A stretch of 36,783 nucleotides of DNA from Chitinophagales bacterium (GTDB lineage Bacteria > Bacteroidota > Bacteroidia > Chitinophagales > Chitinophagaceae). Below are positions 1-7,799 of this stretch, one piece after another; within the stretch, counting starts at the first letter, position 1, and each line of letters opens with the position of its first letter. The translations under genes were made by a program, and so were the position numbers. The stretch lies in the NCBI GenBank assembly GCA_021323755.1, contig JAJPKJ010000018.1, positions 1-36,783 on the forward strand. Direction: 5' to 3'. A model generated the notes under the pieces. The model was given only the letters and a program-made list of their open reading frames with translations. It had not been told where the DNA came from and ran no database searches.

Positions 1-343
1 CATAATTTAAATTCAAAGGACTTATTAACGGCAATATCTCAGGTAATTTTTCTGGAATATTAAAAATGAAAGGATATGGCGCAGGGTTACTCTCAGTGCT
101 GGTCTCCACCAAATCCAGGATCTCAGACATGGTATAGGTCTTATCCCCTTTCTCAATCGTTCTTTCACCAAAATTTTTTCTAAACCAATCCGGGGTAAAC
201 AAGCCATTGGCCTTCCAGACCTTTGAAGCATTTTTAAAAACAACCGGAACTCCGGGGTTGTAGAAATTGTCCATGAATTCCTGGTAGGAAATATCATCTA
301 CTTTCTGAATTTCAGGTAGTGACATAGAGTTCGTTTTATTCAT
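1..343 (-). CDS. Cupin_8/JmjC-like oxygenase, N-terminal part (cut by window edge)
   Basis: The reading frame starts at an ATG at 343-341 and stays open to the window edge (about 114 codons). Its translation contains NPGVPVVFKNA, a W, TPDWFRKNFG and the stretch NPAPYPFIFN. These line up along their whole length with residues about 30-120 of the protein encoded from 647 (EPELPVIITDA, TPEFFKNKYG, RPCPYPFNLN), so the two are paralogues arranged head to head. Family knowledge: cupin_8/JmjC-like proteins are mostly Fe(II)/2-oxoglutarate hydroxylases acting on protein or peptide side chains. The iron-binding HxD...H region would lie beyond the window, so activity cannot be judged here. A second in-frame ATG lies at 325-323. 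The call rests on homology to the neighbour and is fairly secure; the substrate is unknown. Confidence 0.8.
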   Translation of the reverse strand, partial: MNKTNSMSLPEIQKVDDISYQEFMDNFYNPGVPVVFKNASKVWKANGLFTPDWFRKNFGERTIEKGDKTYTMSEILDLVETSTESNPAPYPFIFNIPEKLPEILPLISPLNLNY

Positions 344-646
344 TAATTTAAAAAATAGAAAGCGACAATAATAATATAAAAAAACAGGAGTTCCTATTTT
401 TTTTAAGCACTTTCACAGGCAAAAACGTTATATGCATCGTTTTATTTCTCATAATCAGAAATATCAATTCCCGCGTTCGAATTAACCAAGGAAAATCCGA
501 TTAAACCATGACCAACGTCATGTTTTGAATCAGCTTTAAGTCTTTTAAACTTACGATTTTTAGTTTAGATTTGCAGCAATGAATGTATCCGTTTTTGCGT
601 TGTTAAGGCCTGAAAGATCAGCATTCATCATATTTACTGCTACACT
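344..646. other. Divergent intergenic region between the two cupin-like genes
   Basis: This stretch of about 300 bases separates two head-to-head genes and must hold promoters for both. The only elements I can point to are a -7-like box at 566-573 and a 24-codon open frame at 579-650, described separately. I see no strong hairpin or long repeat. Confidence 0.5.
566..573 (+). promoter_or_regulatory. Candidate Bacteroidota -7 box (TAGATTTG)
   Basis: TAGATTTG matches the Bacteroidota -7 consensus TAnnTTTG exactly. No clear TTG -33 element sits 19-20 bases upstream, where the sequence is T-rich instead. If the box is used, transcription would begin near 579-580, giving a 5' leader of about 67 nt before the gene at 647. 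Confidence 0.4.
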
Positions 647-650
647 ATGA
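579..650 (+). CDS. Possible 23-residue leader peptide overlapping the next gene
   Basis: An ATG at 579 opens a frame of 23 codons, starting MNVSVFALLRPERSAF and ending TATL. Its TGA at 648-650 overlaps the ATG of the cupin-like gene at 647-649 (ATGA). Such an overlap usually indicates translational coupling. There is no ribosome-binding site, and the start falls almost at the predicted transcription start. A frame this short can arise by chance, so this is only a candidate. Confidence 0.25.
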   Translation: MNVSVFALLRPERSAFIIFTATL

Positions 651-1543
651 TTAAAGAGAAAGAGCAACAAGAGACAAAAATCGCGAGAATGACCACCAGC
701 TCGATTGACCGGCGTGAAAAGCTATCACGTAAGGAATTAATTAAGGAATACATTGAACCAGAGTTGCCGGTAATCATTACTGATGCCGTCAACAATTGGC
801 CGGCGCTAGGTACCATAACTCCGGAATTTTTTAAAAATAAATACGGTCATTTTACCAAGGAGGTAAAAGGCGTTACCTATACTTTTGCAGAATTTATTGA
901 CCTGATGCTTTCATCAAGCGCTGAAAGACCCTGCCCCTATCCTTTCAACCTGAATATCGATAATTATTTTCCCGAGCTGCGAAAATTAATAAAGCCGGAA
1001 ATAGTTTATGGCAAGATAGACCGGGTGAATCATCCGCTGATGCCTCGTTTTATGATGAATCATACTGAACCCTATGAGTTTTTTCTTGGTGGCGCGGGAT
1101 CAGCTTTCCCTTTTCTGCACATCGATGAATTATACCTGCATAACCAGGCAACACAATTGTATGGTCAAAAAGATTTCATTCTTTTCTCACCAGACCAGGT
1201 AGATTATCTCTACCCGACAAATGAAAATCCAAAAGTTTCTCCGATAAATATTTTCAATCCCGATTACGATAAATATCCCCTGTTCAAAGAAGCAAGGCCT
1301 CTGCGCATAACCTTAAAAAAAGGGGAAACACTTTTATTTCCAACCGGATGGTGGCATACCACCCAAAGTTTTGTACCCAGTATTTCAGTGGGCAGAATCC
1401 AGCTTAATGGCTCTAACTGGAATAAATATCTTCATGATGAATATCGATACTGGAAAAAAAGAGCTCCGCTCAAAGCTGCCATCATACTGGCTTACGGAAC
1501 AGCCTTAGGCAAAGTAATGGATTTGCAGGATGCCTTTGTTTAG
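647..1543 (+). CDS. Cupin_8/JmjC-like Fe(II)/2-oxoglutarate-dependent oxygenase
   Basis: This is a complete 298-residue protein of the cupin_8/JmjC-like group, the expected length for the family. The metal triad is visible: His158-x-Asp160 in the segment FPFLHIDELYLH, and His238 in GWWHTT. A conserved Lys in the following strand (GQKDFILF) could bind 2-oxoglutarate. The N-terminal 120 residues match the truncated gene at 1-343. No signal peptide is present, so it should be cytoplasmic, and family members hydroxylate protein or peptide side chains. The start at 647 gives an ATGA overlap with a tiny upstream frame; Met15 (689) is an alternative start that would still keep the paralogue match. 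The stop lies 3 nt from the end of the convergent flippase gene. The substrate cannot be deduced. Confidence 0.85.
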   Translation: MIKEKEQQETKIARMTTSSIDRREKLSRKELIKEYIEPELPVIITDAVNNWPALGTITPEFFKNKYGHFTKEVKGVTYTFAEFIDLMLSSSAERPCPYPFNLNIDNYFPELRKLIKPEIVYGKIDRVNHPLMPRFMMNHTEPYEFFLGGAGSAFPFLHIDELYLHNQATQLYGQKDFILFSPDQVDYLYPTNENPKVSPINIFNPDYDKYPLFKEARPLRITLKKGETLLFPTGWWHTTQSFVPSISVGRIQLNGSNWNKYLHDEYRYWKKRAPLKAAIILAYGTALGKVMDLQDAFV

Positions 1544-1546
1544 CGA

Positions 1547-2884
1547 TTATTCCTTATTCAAGATGGCTTTTGAGTTTTTAAAGAACTCGGGGTAAAACCG
1601 TGCAGCATAAATGAATGTATTGAGTACATTGACCCCCAACTCTTTTTTCAATATAATTACCTGCGCGATAAAAATAACTACATCTGCAATCAGTGTTGCA
1701 TATACCGCCCCCATTATACCATCTGCTTTTATCATGAAGAAATTCAGCACCAGTTTCAAAATGGTAAACAAAATCAAAATAATAAAATTGATCTTTGGTC
1801 TCCCGATCGAATCCAGGATCGTTCCGAACAAAAGTCCAAAAGGATTGAATATACATACCATGGCAAATACCCTAACCACAGGAATTGAATCGTTATAATT
1901 GCTGCCAGCAACAATATGCACGACAAATCCCGGAAAGAGCACCAGGAAGATCAAACAGGGGATCAAAACAGCCAAAATAGTTCCGACAGATTTTTCATAC
2001 AGATATTTGATGGCGTCGTGACCTTCTGCTGCAAACCTTTTTGCACTTTGCGGAAATACAATTGTACTCAATGCGGTGGTGGGAATGTCTACAAGGTTGG
2101 TGATCCTGGAGGCAACATTGAAAACACCAGCTGCATCAACAGACAATAACGCGCCTAACATCATTTGATTGATGGTATTGGCGAGAATAGAGCTGATGGA
2201 AGTGCCAAAAACAAATTTGCCATAGTTGAACAATTTCTTTACCCAATCCATATTTATCTTGAAAGAAAAGAAAAGATATTTCCTGATAAAGAAATATTCA
2301 AGCAATGCTCCCAAAAAAGCAAATATTGCCTGCACATAGATCAGTCGCATCAAAGAAAGATCGAAATGAAAAATAAAACAGGCAAGGACATAAAAAAAGA
2401 AACCACCCTGCTTGACCGCATTGGTGATCAAAATTCCGCTGAAGCTCAGATTGGCCTGTTCTATCCATTGAAACTGCGAAAGAATGCCCTGCAATAAATA
2501 AACAATATTGTACAGATAGAACATCTGCACCAATCCCGGATAATGCCAGATATCCGCAAAATAACCGGCGAGACTTACATTGATGACCATGCAAACGATC
2601 ATGAGTATCCCACTTAAAAAATATGATGCAGAAAGTATATCCCGCCTTTCTTCTTCTGAACTATGCGAAAGGAATTTAATCAGCGCATTTTGAATCAAAC
2701 CACTCCGCGCCATATCAAAGATGGTGGTAGTAGCCACAAATAACACCCACACGCCAAAGCTGTGCTTGTCTAAAATACGTACCAGCAAATAAAAAGAGCC
2801 AAAGCCAAACAAAAGACTCTGAACATTACTCATCAAAGTGTAAGATCCTGACTTGAACCAGTAATTTCGGTTTGCTGACTGCAT
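1547..2884 (-). CDS. Polysaccharide/oligosaccharide flippase (Wzx/MATE-like)
   Basis: This 445-residue, strongly hydrophobic protein has about 12-14 membrane segments. It opens with a segment typical of the polysaccharide biosynthesis family (NYWFKSGSYTLMSNVQSLLF, then FGSFYLLVRIL, then FGVWVLF). Such proteins move undecaprenyl-linked sugar repeats across the inner membrane. Near the middle, FGTSISSILANTINQMMLGA and AAGVFNVASRI correspond to the conserved second-bundle start of the family. No glycosyltransferases or polymerase genes are adjacent, so the exported glycan is unknown. The gene converges on the cupin-like gene with only 3 nt between stops. Family assignment is secure; the exact substrate is not. 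Confidence 0.85.
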   Translation of the reverse strand: MQSANRNYWFKSGSYTLMSNVQSLLFGFGSFYLLVRILDKHSFGVWVLFVATTTIFDMARSGLIQNALIKFLSHSSEEERRDILSASYFLSGILMIVCMVINVSLAGYFADIWHYPGLVQMFYLYNIVYLLQGILSQFQWIEQANLSFSGILITNAVKQGGFFFYVLACFIFHFDLSLMRLIYVQAIFAFLGALLEYFFIRKYLFFSFKINMDWVKKLFNYGKFVFGTSISSILANTINQMMLGALLSVDAAGVFNVASRITNLVDIPTTALSTIVFPQSAKRFAAEGHDAIKYLYEKSVGTILAVLIPCLIFLVLFPGFVVHIVAGSNYNDSIPVVRVFAMVCIFNPFGLLFGTILDSIGRPKINFIILILFTILKLVLNFFMIKADGIMGAVYATLIADVVIFIAQVIILKKELGVNVLNTFIYAARFYPEFFKNSKAILNKE

Positions 2885-3017
2885 AATTGATTTGGTGAAG
2901 ATAATATGTGTTTTGTAAACGCCTGGCTATTATCTCGTGGCTATAAGCTCATTTGGATTAGAACGCTTTACCAGAACAATTATTTGCTTTTTTCAGAGAC
3001 AATTTTTGAAAGAATAA

Positions 3018-3437
3018 TCATATGGTTTTTGAAAAATGATGACTGCTCAAGGTGAATCCATTATTAAGATACAAACGATGTGCATCGAGACGCTGATAAC
3101 CGGAATCAAGCGTTATTGTTTTAAACCCTTTTGACCTTGCATAATCAGTTACATAATCCAGCAATTCCCCGCCGTATCCGCGTCCCCGATAGGTAGACAA
3201 TGTCGCCAGATCATCAATATAAATATGCTTGCCATTATACAAAAATTGCAAATAGCGAAAACCGACAGCAGCTGCGGCCTTACCGTCCTGTTCAATAAAT
3301 GCCAAGACATATCCTTCCCCAAACATTTCCTGTATGGTCAAAACAAAATTATTTTTATCAAGATGTGGTCTTAGTTCAAAAAGTACATCCCAGCATTTTA
3401 AAATGTCTTCCTCCGTTTTTGCAATTTTGATTTCCAT
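3018..3437 (-). CDS. GNAT-family N-acetyltransferase
   Basis: This is a 139-residue single-domain GNAT protein. The acetyl-CoA pyrophosphate loop is R84-G-R-G-Y-G-G at the start of the main helix, preceded by the strand IYIDDLATL. The C-terminal half carries the usual Y-L-N-N-G-F signature (RLYLNNGFTL). I chose the ATG at 3437-3435 because the protein then begins MEIKIAKTEEDILKC, directly at the first GNAT strand. An open frame extending to 3512 would overlap the upstream Mur ligase and adds no recognisable sequence. The gap to the ligase stop is 37 nt, so the two genes may be co-transcribed. The acceptor substrate is not predictable. Confidence 0.85.
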   Translation of the reverse strand: MEIKIAKTEEDILKCWDVLFELRPHLDKNNFVLTIQEMFGEGYVLAFIEQDGKAAAAVGFRYLQFLYNGKHIYIDDLATLSTYRGRGYGGELLDYVTDYARSKGFKTITLDSGYQRLDAHRLYLNNGFTLSSHHFSKTI

Positions 3438-3474
3438 TTTATGATTGATTAATGAATGATGTATCGGACCAAAA

Positions 3475-4854
3475 TTATAATTCTTTCCAAACCTCCTGGG
3501 CAAATAGTTCAAGCGAGGGATCTCTCGCTCCCATTAATAATAGGACGCAATCATCGGTTAAATGCGAACGGACATTGTTGATAAAATCATTTCTTTGTTC
3601 TACAAAAAATGCCGGTTTATTTAAAGCAATGAGATCATGGACCAGATCACCGGAAGAAATATTTTTTGTCGTTGTTCCACCGGCATAAAAGATCTCGCTC
3701 ATCCATATCTCATCCCCGGCCCGAAGCGCGCCGGCGATCTCATGAACAAAATCATTTCGCAAAAATCGCGTCGGACCATATCCATGCGGTTGAAACCACG
3801 CGATAACCTTCGGCGCTATATGCTGACAGGCCCTGATCGATGCTGCGCATTTGGCAGGATTATGCGCATAATCATCGATCAGCAAAACCCCATGCTTCTT
3901 TCCGATCACCTGATGCCGGCGATAAATTCCCTGATAGTTTTTCAAAGATTCAGCGCAAGTCTTTAAATCAACACCCAACTGACTGGCAACAGCAGTCGCG
4001 GCAAGCGCATTTTCCATATTATGCTCGCCAAGGGTATTCAGTAAAAAATCAACATTATTTATTTTAAAAGAGATCACTAATTCGTTTTGATGAAAATCGG
4101 TAGCTATATAACCTGCCTTTGAATTTGGGTCCACAGAAAAATCGTGAAGGATGTTTTGTGAAAATTTTTTTGAAAGGGCATTGGATTGGTTTACGACAAA
4201 TAATTTCCGTGTATTATTCTTAAAGATTTGAAAGATCCGCATCAGTTCATCTATCTCCTGGTGATCCTTATCAATATTCAATAATAATCCGATCTCAGGT
4301 TCATATTGAATGATCGATCCATCGCTCTCATCCGCCTCGATAACCAGTAATTCTCCATTTCCAACTTTCGCATTACCGATTTTCCCTTCATTGATAATGC
4401 TGACCAAACCGGCGCCGCTGATGACCCCTGGCTCCAGTCCGGCATATTGCAATATCTCAAATAACATGGCGCTTGTGGTGCTCTTACCGGATGTCCCACC
4501 AACGGCGATCGTCCTTTTACTTTTTGCAATCAGCGCAAGCAATTCAGAACGTTTTATGATCGGTATACCAAGTTGCTTTGCCTTTTGAACTTCCGCAACA
4601 GTATCTTCAACCGCCGTGGAAACAACAACCAGATCAGTTTCTTTGGAGATACCTTCACCGTTTTGTAAAAAACAACGTATGCCCGCTTCCGTTAATTTCT
4701 TCTTTGTATCATTATCTGCGCCGGCAGAAAAATAGCGATCCGAACCGCTCACCTTTTTTCCGACACCGGAAAGCCACTGCGCAACTGCGCTCATTCCCGT
4801 TCCGGCAATACCGATAAAAAAAATATCATTGAAATCTGCAATATCCAAAATCAT
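3475..4854 (-). CDS. MurC-like Mur ligase with atypical P-loop
   Basis: This 459-residue protein has the three-domain layout of MurC/Mpl ligases. A Rossmann-like start (FFIGIAGTGMSAVAQWL, residues 12-28) is followed by the ATP-binding domain, and a C-terminal domain contains YRRHQVIG, DDYAHNPAK and FQPHGYGPTR. Mur ligases join an amino acid or peptide to a UDP-MurNAc carboxylate using ATP. The P-loop here is GGTSGKST (residues 119-126) where MurC and Mpl have GTHGKTT, and the usual NIEADHLD region reads NIDKDHQEID. The acceptor may therefore differ from that of housekeeping MurC, or this may be a lineage-specific second copy. No other cell-wall genes flank it. Family: sure. Exact reaction: unsure. 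Confidence 0.75.
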   Translation of the reverse strand: MILDIADFNDIFFIGIAGTGMSAVAQWLSGVGKKVSGSDRYFSAGADNDTKKKLTEAGIRCFLQNGEGISKETDLVVVSTAVEDTVAEVQKAKQLGIPIIKRSELLALIAKSKRTIAVGGTSGKSTTSAMLFEILQYAGLEPGVISGAGLVSIINEGKIGNAKVGNGELLVIEADESDGSIIQYEPEIGLLLNIDKDHQEIDELMRIFQIFKNNTRKLFVVNQSNALSKKFSQNILHDFSVDPNSKAGYIATDFHQNELVISFKINNVDFLLNTLGEHNMENALAATAVASQLGVDLKTCAESLKNYQGIYRRHQVIGKKHGVLLIDDYAHNPAKCAASIRACQHIAPKVIAWFQPHGYGPTRFLRNDFVHEIAGALRAGDEIWMSEIFYAGGTTTKNISSGDLVHDLIALNKPAFFVEQRNDFINNVRSHLTDDCVLLLMGARDPSLELFAQEVWKEL

Positions 4855-5012
4855 GTGGGCTAATTATTCACAAATAAAAGAAATAAAAAGACGGCGATCA
4901 CGAACAGAACGAAAAAACCAGGTTTGAAGTGTTGGTAGGGAATATTTATTTATGTAGATTAATTTTTAACTTAGATAATGAGAATCGTTTGAAATTGATC
5001 TTTACAAAAAGC

Positions 5013-5762
5013 ATGAGCATAAAAGTTTTAAAAGTTGAGCTTTCCGAAATTTTATCCCTGCGAAATTTATTTTTGCAGGAAAATAATTTTCAGATCAGGT
5101 ATAATGCCTGCCACGAACGGGGTTGGACGGATAGCTATATTTTAATTCATAACAATAAAAAAATCGGCTATGGATCCGTAAGAGGAAAAGAAAACCACGC
5201 TGACAGAGATTCTGTTTTTGAATTTTATATAGTTCCCCCTTACCGAAACATTGCTTCAATTGCTTTTCAAGAATTATTACATGTTTGTGCCGCAACTTTT
5301 ATCGAATGCCAGAGCAATGATTTTTTACTGACATCATTATTGTATCAATTTGGAGAAAATATAAATGCAGAGGTGATCTTATTTGGCGATAATACAAAGA
5401 CCTTGCTCAAGAGTGAAAATGTCATTTTCAGAAAAGCAAAGGATGATGACATTATGTTTGAACATAAAGCAGAACCGGAGGGTGATTATGTTTTAGCAAT
5501 GAATAATGAAATTATAGCAAGCGGTGGCTTTCTTCTTCATTACAATAAGCCATTTGCAGATCTGTACATGGAAGTAAAAGAAGATCATCGCAAAAAAGGG
5601 TATGGCAGTTTTTTGATCCAGGAAATCAAGAATGAATGTTACATCGCGGGAAGAGTGCCGGCCGCCCGTTGTAATATTGACAACGTAGCATCGAGATCGA
5701 CACTTTTAAAAGCAGGATTGAGCATTGCGGGTTACCTGCTTTTAGGAAAAGTAAGGGCCTGA
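5013..5762 (+). CDS. Two-lobed GNAT acetyltransferase
   Basis: This is a 249-residue protein made of two GNAT-like lobes. The C-terminal lobe is the better preserved one: ADLYMEVKEDHRKKGYGSFL (residues 182-201) gives the acceptor strand and the acetyl-CoA loop, followed by NIDNVASRSTLLKAG. The N-terminal lobe keeps only the shape (FEFYIVPPYRN, then FQELL) and lacks a proper glycine loop. I start it at the ATG at 5013 (MSIKVLKVELSEI), where the domain begins; the open frame reaches back to 4929, but that leader looks non-coding. The gene is divergent from the Mur ligase and the DoxX-like gene follows. The acceptor is unknown. Confidence 0.75.
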   Translation: MSIKVLKVELSEILSLRNLFLQENNFQIRYNACHERGWTDSYILIHNNKKIGYGSVRGKENHADRDSVFEFYIVPPYRNIASIAFQELLHVCAATFIECQSNDFLLTSLLYQFGENINAEVILFGDNTKTLLKSENVIFRKAKDDDIMFEHKAEPEGDYVLAMNNEIIASGGFLLHYNKPFADLYMEVKEDHRKKGYGSFLIQEIKNECYIAGRVPAARCNIDNVASRSTLLKAGLSIAGYLLLGKVRA

Positions 5763-5826
5763 TAAATGTTCCTTGCAAAAAATAATTTATTTTTCCATTA
5801 TAAAATCTTCATCAAAAAAATTCGAT

Positions 5827-6210
5827 ATGAAAAAGACCAATATCATCTTTTGGGTTGTTACCACCTTGTTCCTCGCGTTCACGCTTTTTTCTGCGACTAC
5901 CGAAATAATGAACGGGCCCGATGCAAGAAAGATCATAGACCATTTGAGATTCCCGGATTATATTAATCCATTCATCGGCGTAATGAAAATATTTGGACTG
6001 ATCGCCATTCTTGTTCCGGGATTCCCAAGAATTAAAGAATGGGCATATGCAGGATTCTTTTTTGATCTTATCGCCGCCACTTATGCTCAAATTGCCACCG
6101 ATGGCTTCATGCCACAAATCGCATTTATGCTGGTCTTCTTTGCCTTTCTCTTTATTTCCTATATCTATTATCATAAAAGAGTGAATAATTCCCGGTCGGG
6201 GGTATTGTAA
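5827..6210 (+). CDS. DoxX-like integral membrane protein
   Basis: This 127-residue protein has four predicted membrane helices: residues about 5-25, 48-65, 73-90 and 97-116. Segments such as NPFIGVMKIFGLIAILVPGF, IKEWAYAGF and FDLIAATYA are typical of the DoxX-like family, small inner-membrane proteins of poorly known role. The ATG at 5827 begins MKKTNIIFW and is a natural start; a longer frame from 5773 adds an implausible leader. It lies 64 nt after the GNAT gene and may share its transcript. Confidence 0.75.
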   Translation: MKKTNIIFWVVTTLFLAFTLFSATTEIMNGPDARKIIDHLRFPDYINPFIGVMKIFGLIAILVPGFPRIKEWAYAGFFFDLIAATYAQIATDGFMPQIAFMLVFFAFLFISYIYYHKRVNNSRSGVL

Positions 6211-6403
6211 TTGCCCGGGGATTGGGAGTAATTAATGCCTTAACCGATTGCTATTTAATATTATATAAAAAAATAACCAGAAGCTGTTGCAAATCTTGAA
6301 GTCAACGATTATCTTGTGGCAGTATTTGATTCTTACATAAGGTCTATTCCTCTTGAAATACCCATGATTTAGTTCGTAGTATTTCATTTGCAAAATAGAC
6401 TCT

Positions 6404-6853
6404 ATGATACACACAAAAGAACTCCGCTTCGGAAACAAAGTACAAACTCGCCAGGGCGAGATCATCAGCATCCAGCAAATACTCAGCAACACTATTGTCT
6501 GCGAAACACAGATTGAAGTAAATTCAGAAGCCCTTGCATTAAGCGGCCCTTCTTCGGAAACAGAATATATGTTCGAATTGAATGAAGTCGTCAGAGAATT
6601 CGATGCGGATGAGATTTACCCGATCGCTTTAACTCCGGAAATATTAAAACAATGTGGATTCAGAAACTTCGTACGCGAAGAATGGATCATTAGTGTTGGG
6701 AATAGTCATATTGACTTTGTATACGTTGATAATGTATTAAAATTAAGATGCCCCGCTCCTTCACTTTCTAATATCAGATACCTGCACCAATTGCAAAACC
6801 TGCTTTTTGCAATAACAAGCCAGGAGTTGGAAGTTGAATTGGAAAGAGCATAA
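6404..6853 (+). CDS. Conserved Bacteroidota hypothetical protein (HQLQNL family)
   Basis: This is a 149-residue soluble protein. It starts with an ELRFGNKV segment and a small beta domain, has a central segment IYPIALTPEILKQCGF, and ends with IRYLHQLQNLLFAITSQELE. That combination (LR.GN near the start, I.LT.EIL..CGF in the middle, .YLHQLQNL.FA.T..EL at the end) is one I recognise from a widespread Bacteroidota protein group also present in phages and integrative elements. Its function is unknown. No integrase, repeat or other mobile gene is nearby, so this copy gives no evidence for a mobile element. Confidence 0.7.
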   Translation: MIHTKELRFGNKVQTRQGEIISIQQILSNTIVCETQIEVNSEALALSGPSSETEYMFELNEVVREFDADEIYPIALTPEILKQCGFRNFVREEWIISVGNSHIDFVYVDNVLKLRCPAPSLSNIRYLHQLQNLLFAITSQELEVELERA

Positions 6854-7276
6854 AAAACAAAACACATACTAAAAGTTTTTATTTTCTTTCGGGATTATTA
6901 GGATCTGTTGATATACTATTTACCAACAATTCCCAAAATCGTGTAAGATCATTTTCTCTCACCTATTCTTTCCCATCGAACCTGTGCGCAGGTATTTTTT
7001 GTGGCTATAGCAAAAATATAGTTACCACAGTCCCATTACCGTTAGACTCTTTTACATTTCAGCTGCAATGCTGATATTGGCGCCTGGAAAAAATACCAGC
7101 AGCCAGCCTCATTTTTTTGGGCGCAATTGCGCCGTCAATCCCGTTTTTTGAGCGCCTGCACATAATATCAATCATATCTATCAATGACGTAAATCATGGT
7201 TCGCATAAGAACCAGCCTATAATTTTACTACCTGAATTTGTTTCAACGCATTTAATTCAATTTTAAATCTTTGTTT
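6854..7276. other. Intergenic region, no gene seen
   Basis: About 420 bases without a convincing coding frame on either strand. It contains a terminator-like hairpin at 6980-7000 and a 14-base palindrome (GGCGCAATTGCGCC) at 7120-7133. The last 40 bases are AT-rich and should hold the promoter of the cytochrome gene at 7277. A 27-codon frame from about 7067 has no supporting features. Confidence 0.5.
6980..7000 (+). terminator. Short intrinsic terminator-like hairpin
   Basis: A 5-base-pair stem, ACCTG / CAGGT, with a TGCG loop, is followed by A and six Ts. It lies 127 nt past the stop at 6853 and before the cytochrome gene. The stem is short, so the call is tentative. Confidence 0.4.
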
Positions 7277-7711
7277 ATGTTTATACAATCATTTCGCGCA
7301 AATTTTTCCCGATTCATAGTGTTGCTTTGTCTTATCATTCTGCTCACACCGCTTCATCGTGCAAATGCCCAATCAAAACCCTGGGTTGCACCAAAAGAAT
7401 TCACCAGTTTAAAGAACCCGGCTGTTGGAGACCCTCAAACGATCAAGGAGGGAAAGACCCTATATACATCGTACTGCACGCCCTGCCATGGCGATAAAGG
7501 AAAAGGAGATGGAGTTGCTGCAGCAGCGCTCAACCCCAAGCCCGCAGATCATTCATCGGCGGCGATGTTGAATGAACCCGATGGCTCAATATTTTATAAG
7601 ATCTCTGAAGGCAGAACTCCGATGCCACAATATAAGGGCTCACTTTCAGAAAAACAACGGTGGGAGCTCGTGAGCTATATACGCACACTTTGTAAAGCAG
7701 GAAAAAAATAA
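7277..7711 (+). CDS. Exported monohaem cytochrome c
   Basis: This 144-residue protein has a signal peptide (hydrophobic core IVLLCLIILL, probable cleavage after ANA) and one class I cytochrome c domain. The haem site is Cys67-x-x-Cys70-His71 (CTPCHGDKGKGDG), and Met116 in TPMPQY is the likely distal ligand. It should carry electrons in the periplasm. I start it at the ATG at 7277; the frame also has a TTG two codons earlier, at 7271. It is the first gene of a same-strand trio with the beta-barrel at 7800 and the cytochrome lipoprotein at 9029. An extra Cys (139) near the C-terminus could form a thioether or disulfide. Confidence 0.85.
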   Translation: MFIQSFRANFSRFIVLLCLIILLTPLHRANAQSKPWVAPKEFTSLKNPAVGDPQTIKEGKTLYTSYCTPCHGDKGKGDGVAAAALNPKPADHSSAAMLNEPDGSIFYKISEGRTPMPQYKGSLSEKQRWELVSYIRTLCKAGKK

Positions 7712-7799
7712 TTTATTTTTCGTTTACTCATATACGTTAGTTCATCTATGAATAAAGGAAGAAGCATCAGAATCTGATCTCAATCAAAATTGACTTTTT

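Noticed and set aside
25-297. 90-codon minus-strand frame at the left edge
   Set aside because: It is out of frame with the cupin-like gene that runs from 343 to the window edge, and that gene is supported by similarity to its neighbour.
6404-6853. Reading the conserved hypothetical protein as evidence for an integrated element
   Set aside because: No integrase, attachment repeats, transfer genes or tRNA nearby.
7120-7133. Perfect palindrome GGCGCAATTGCGCC
   Set aside because: About two 14-base perfect palindromes are expected by chance in this length; no T-run or paired site supports a function.
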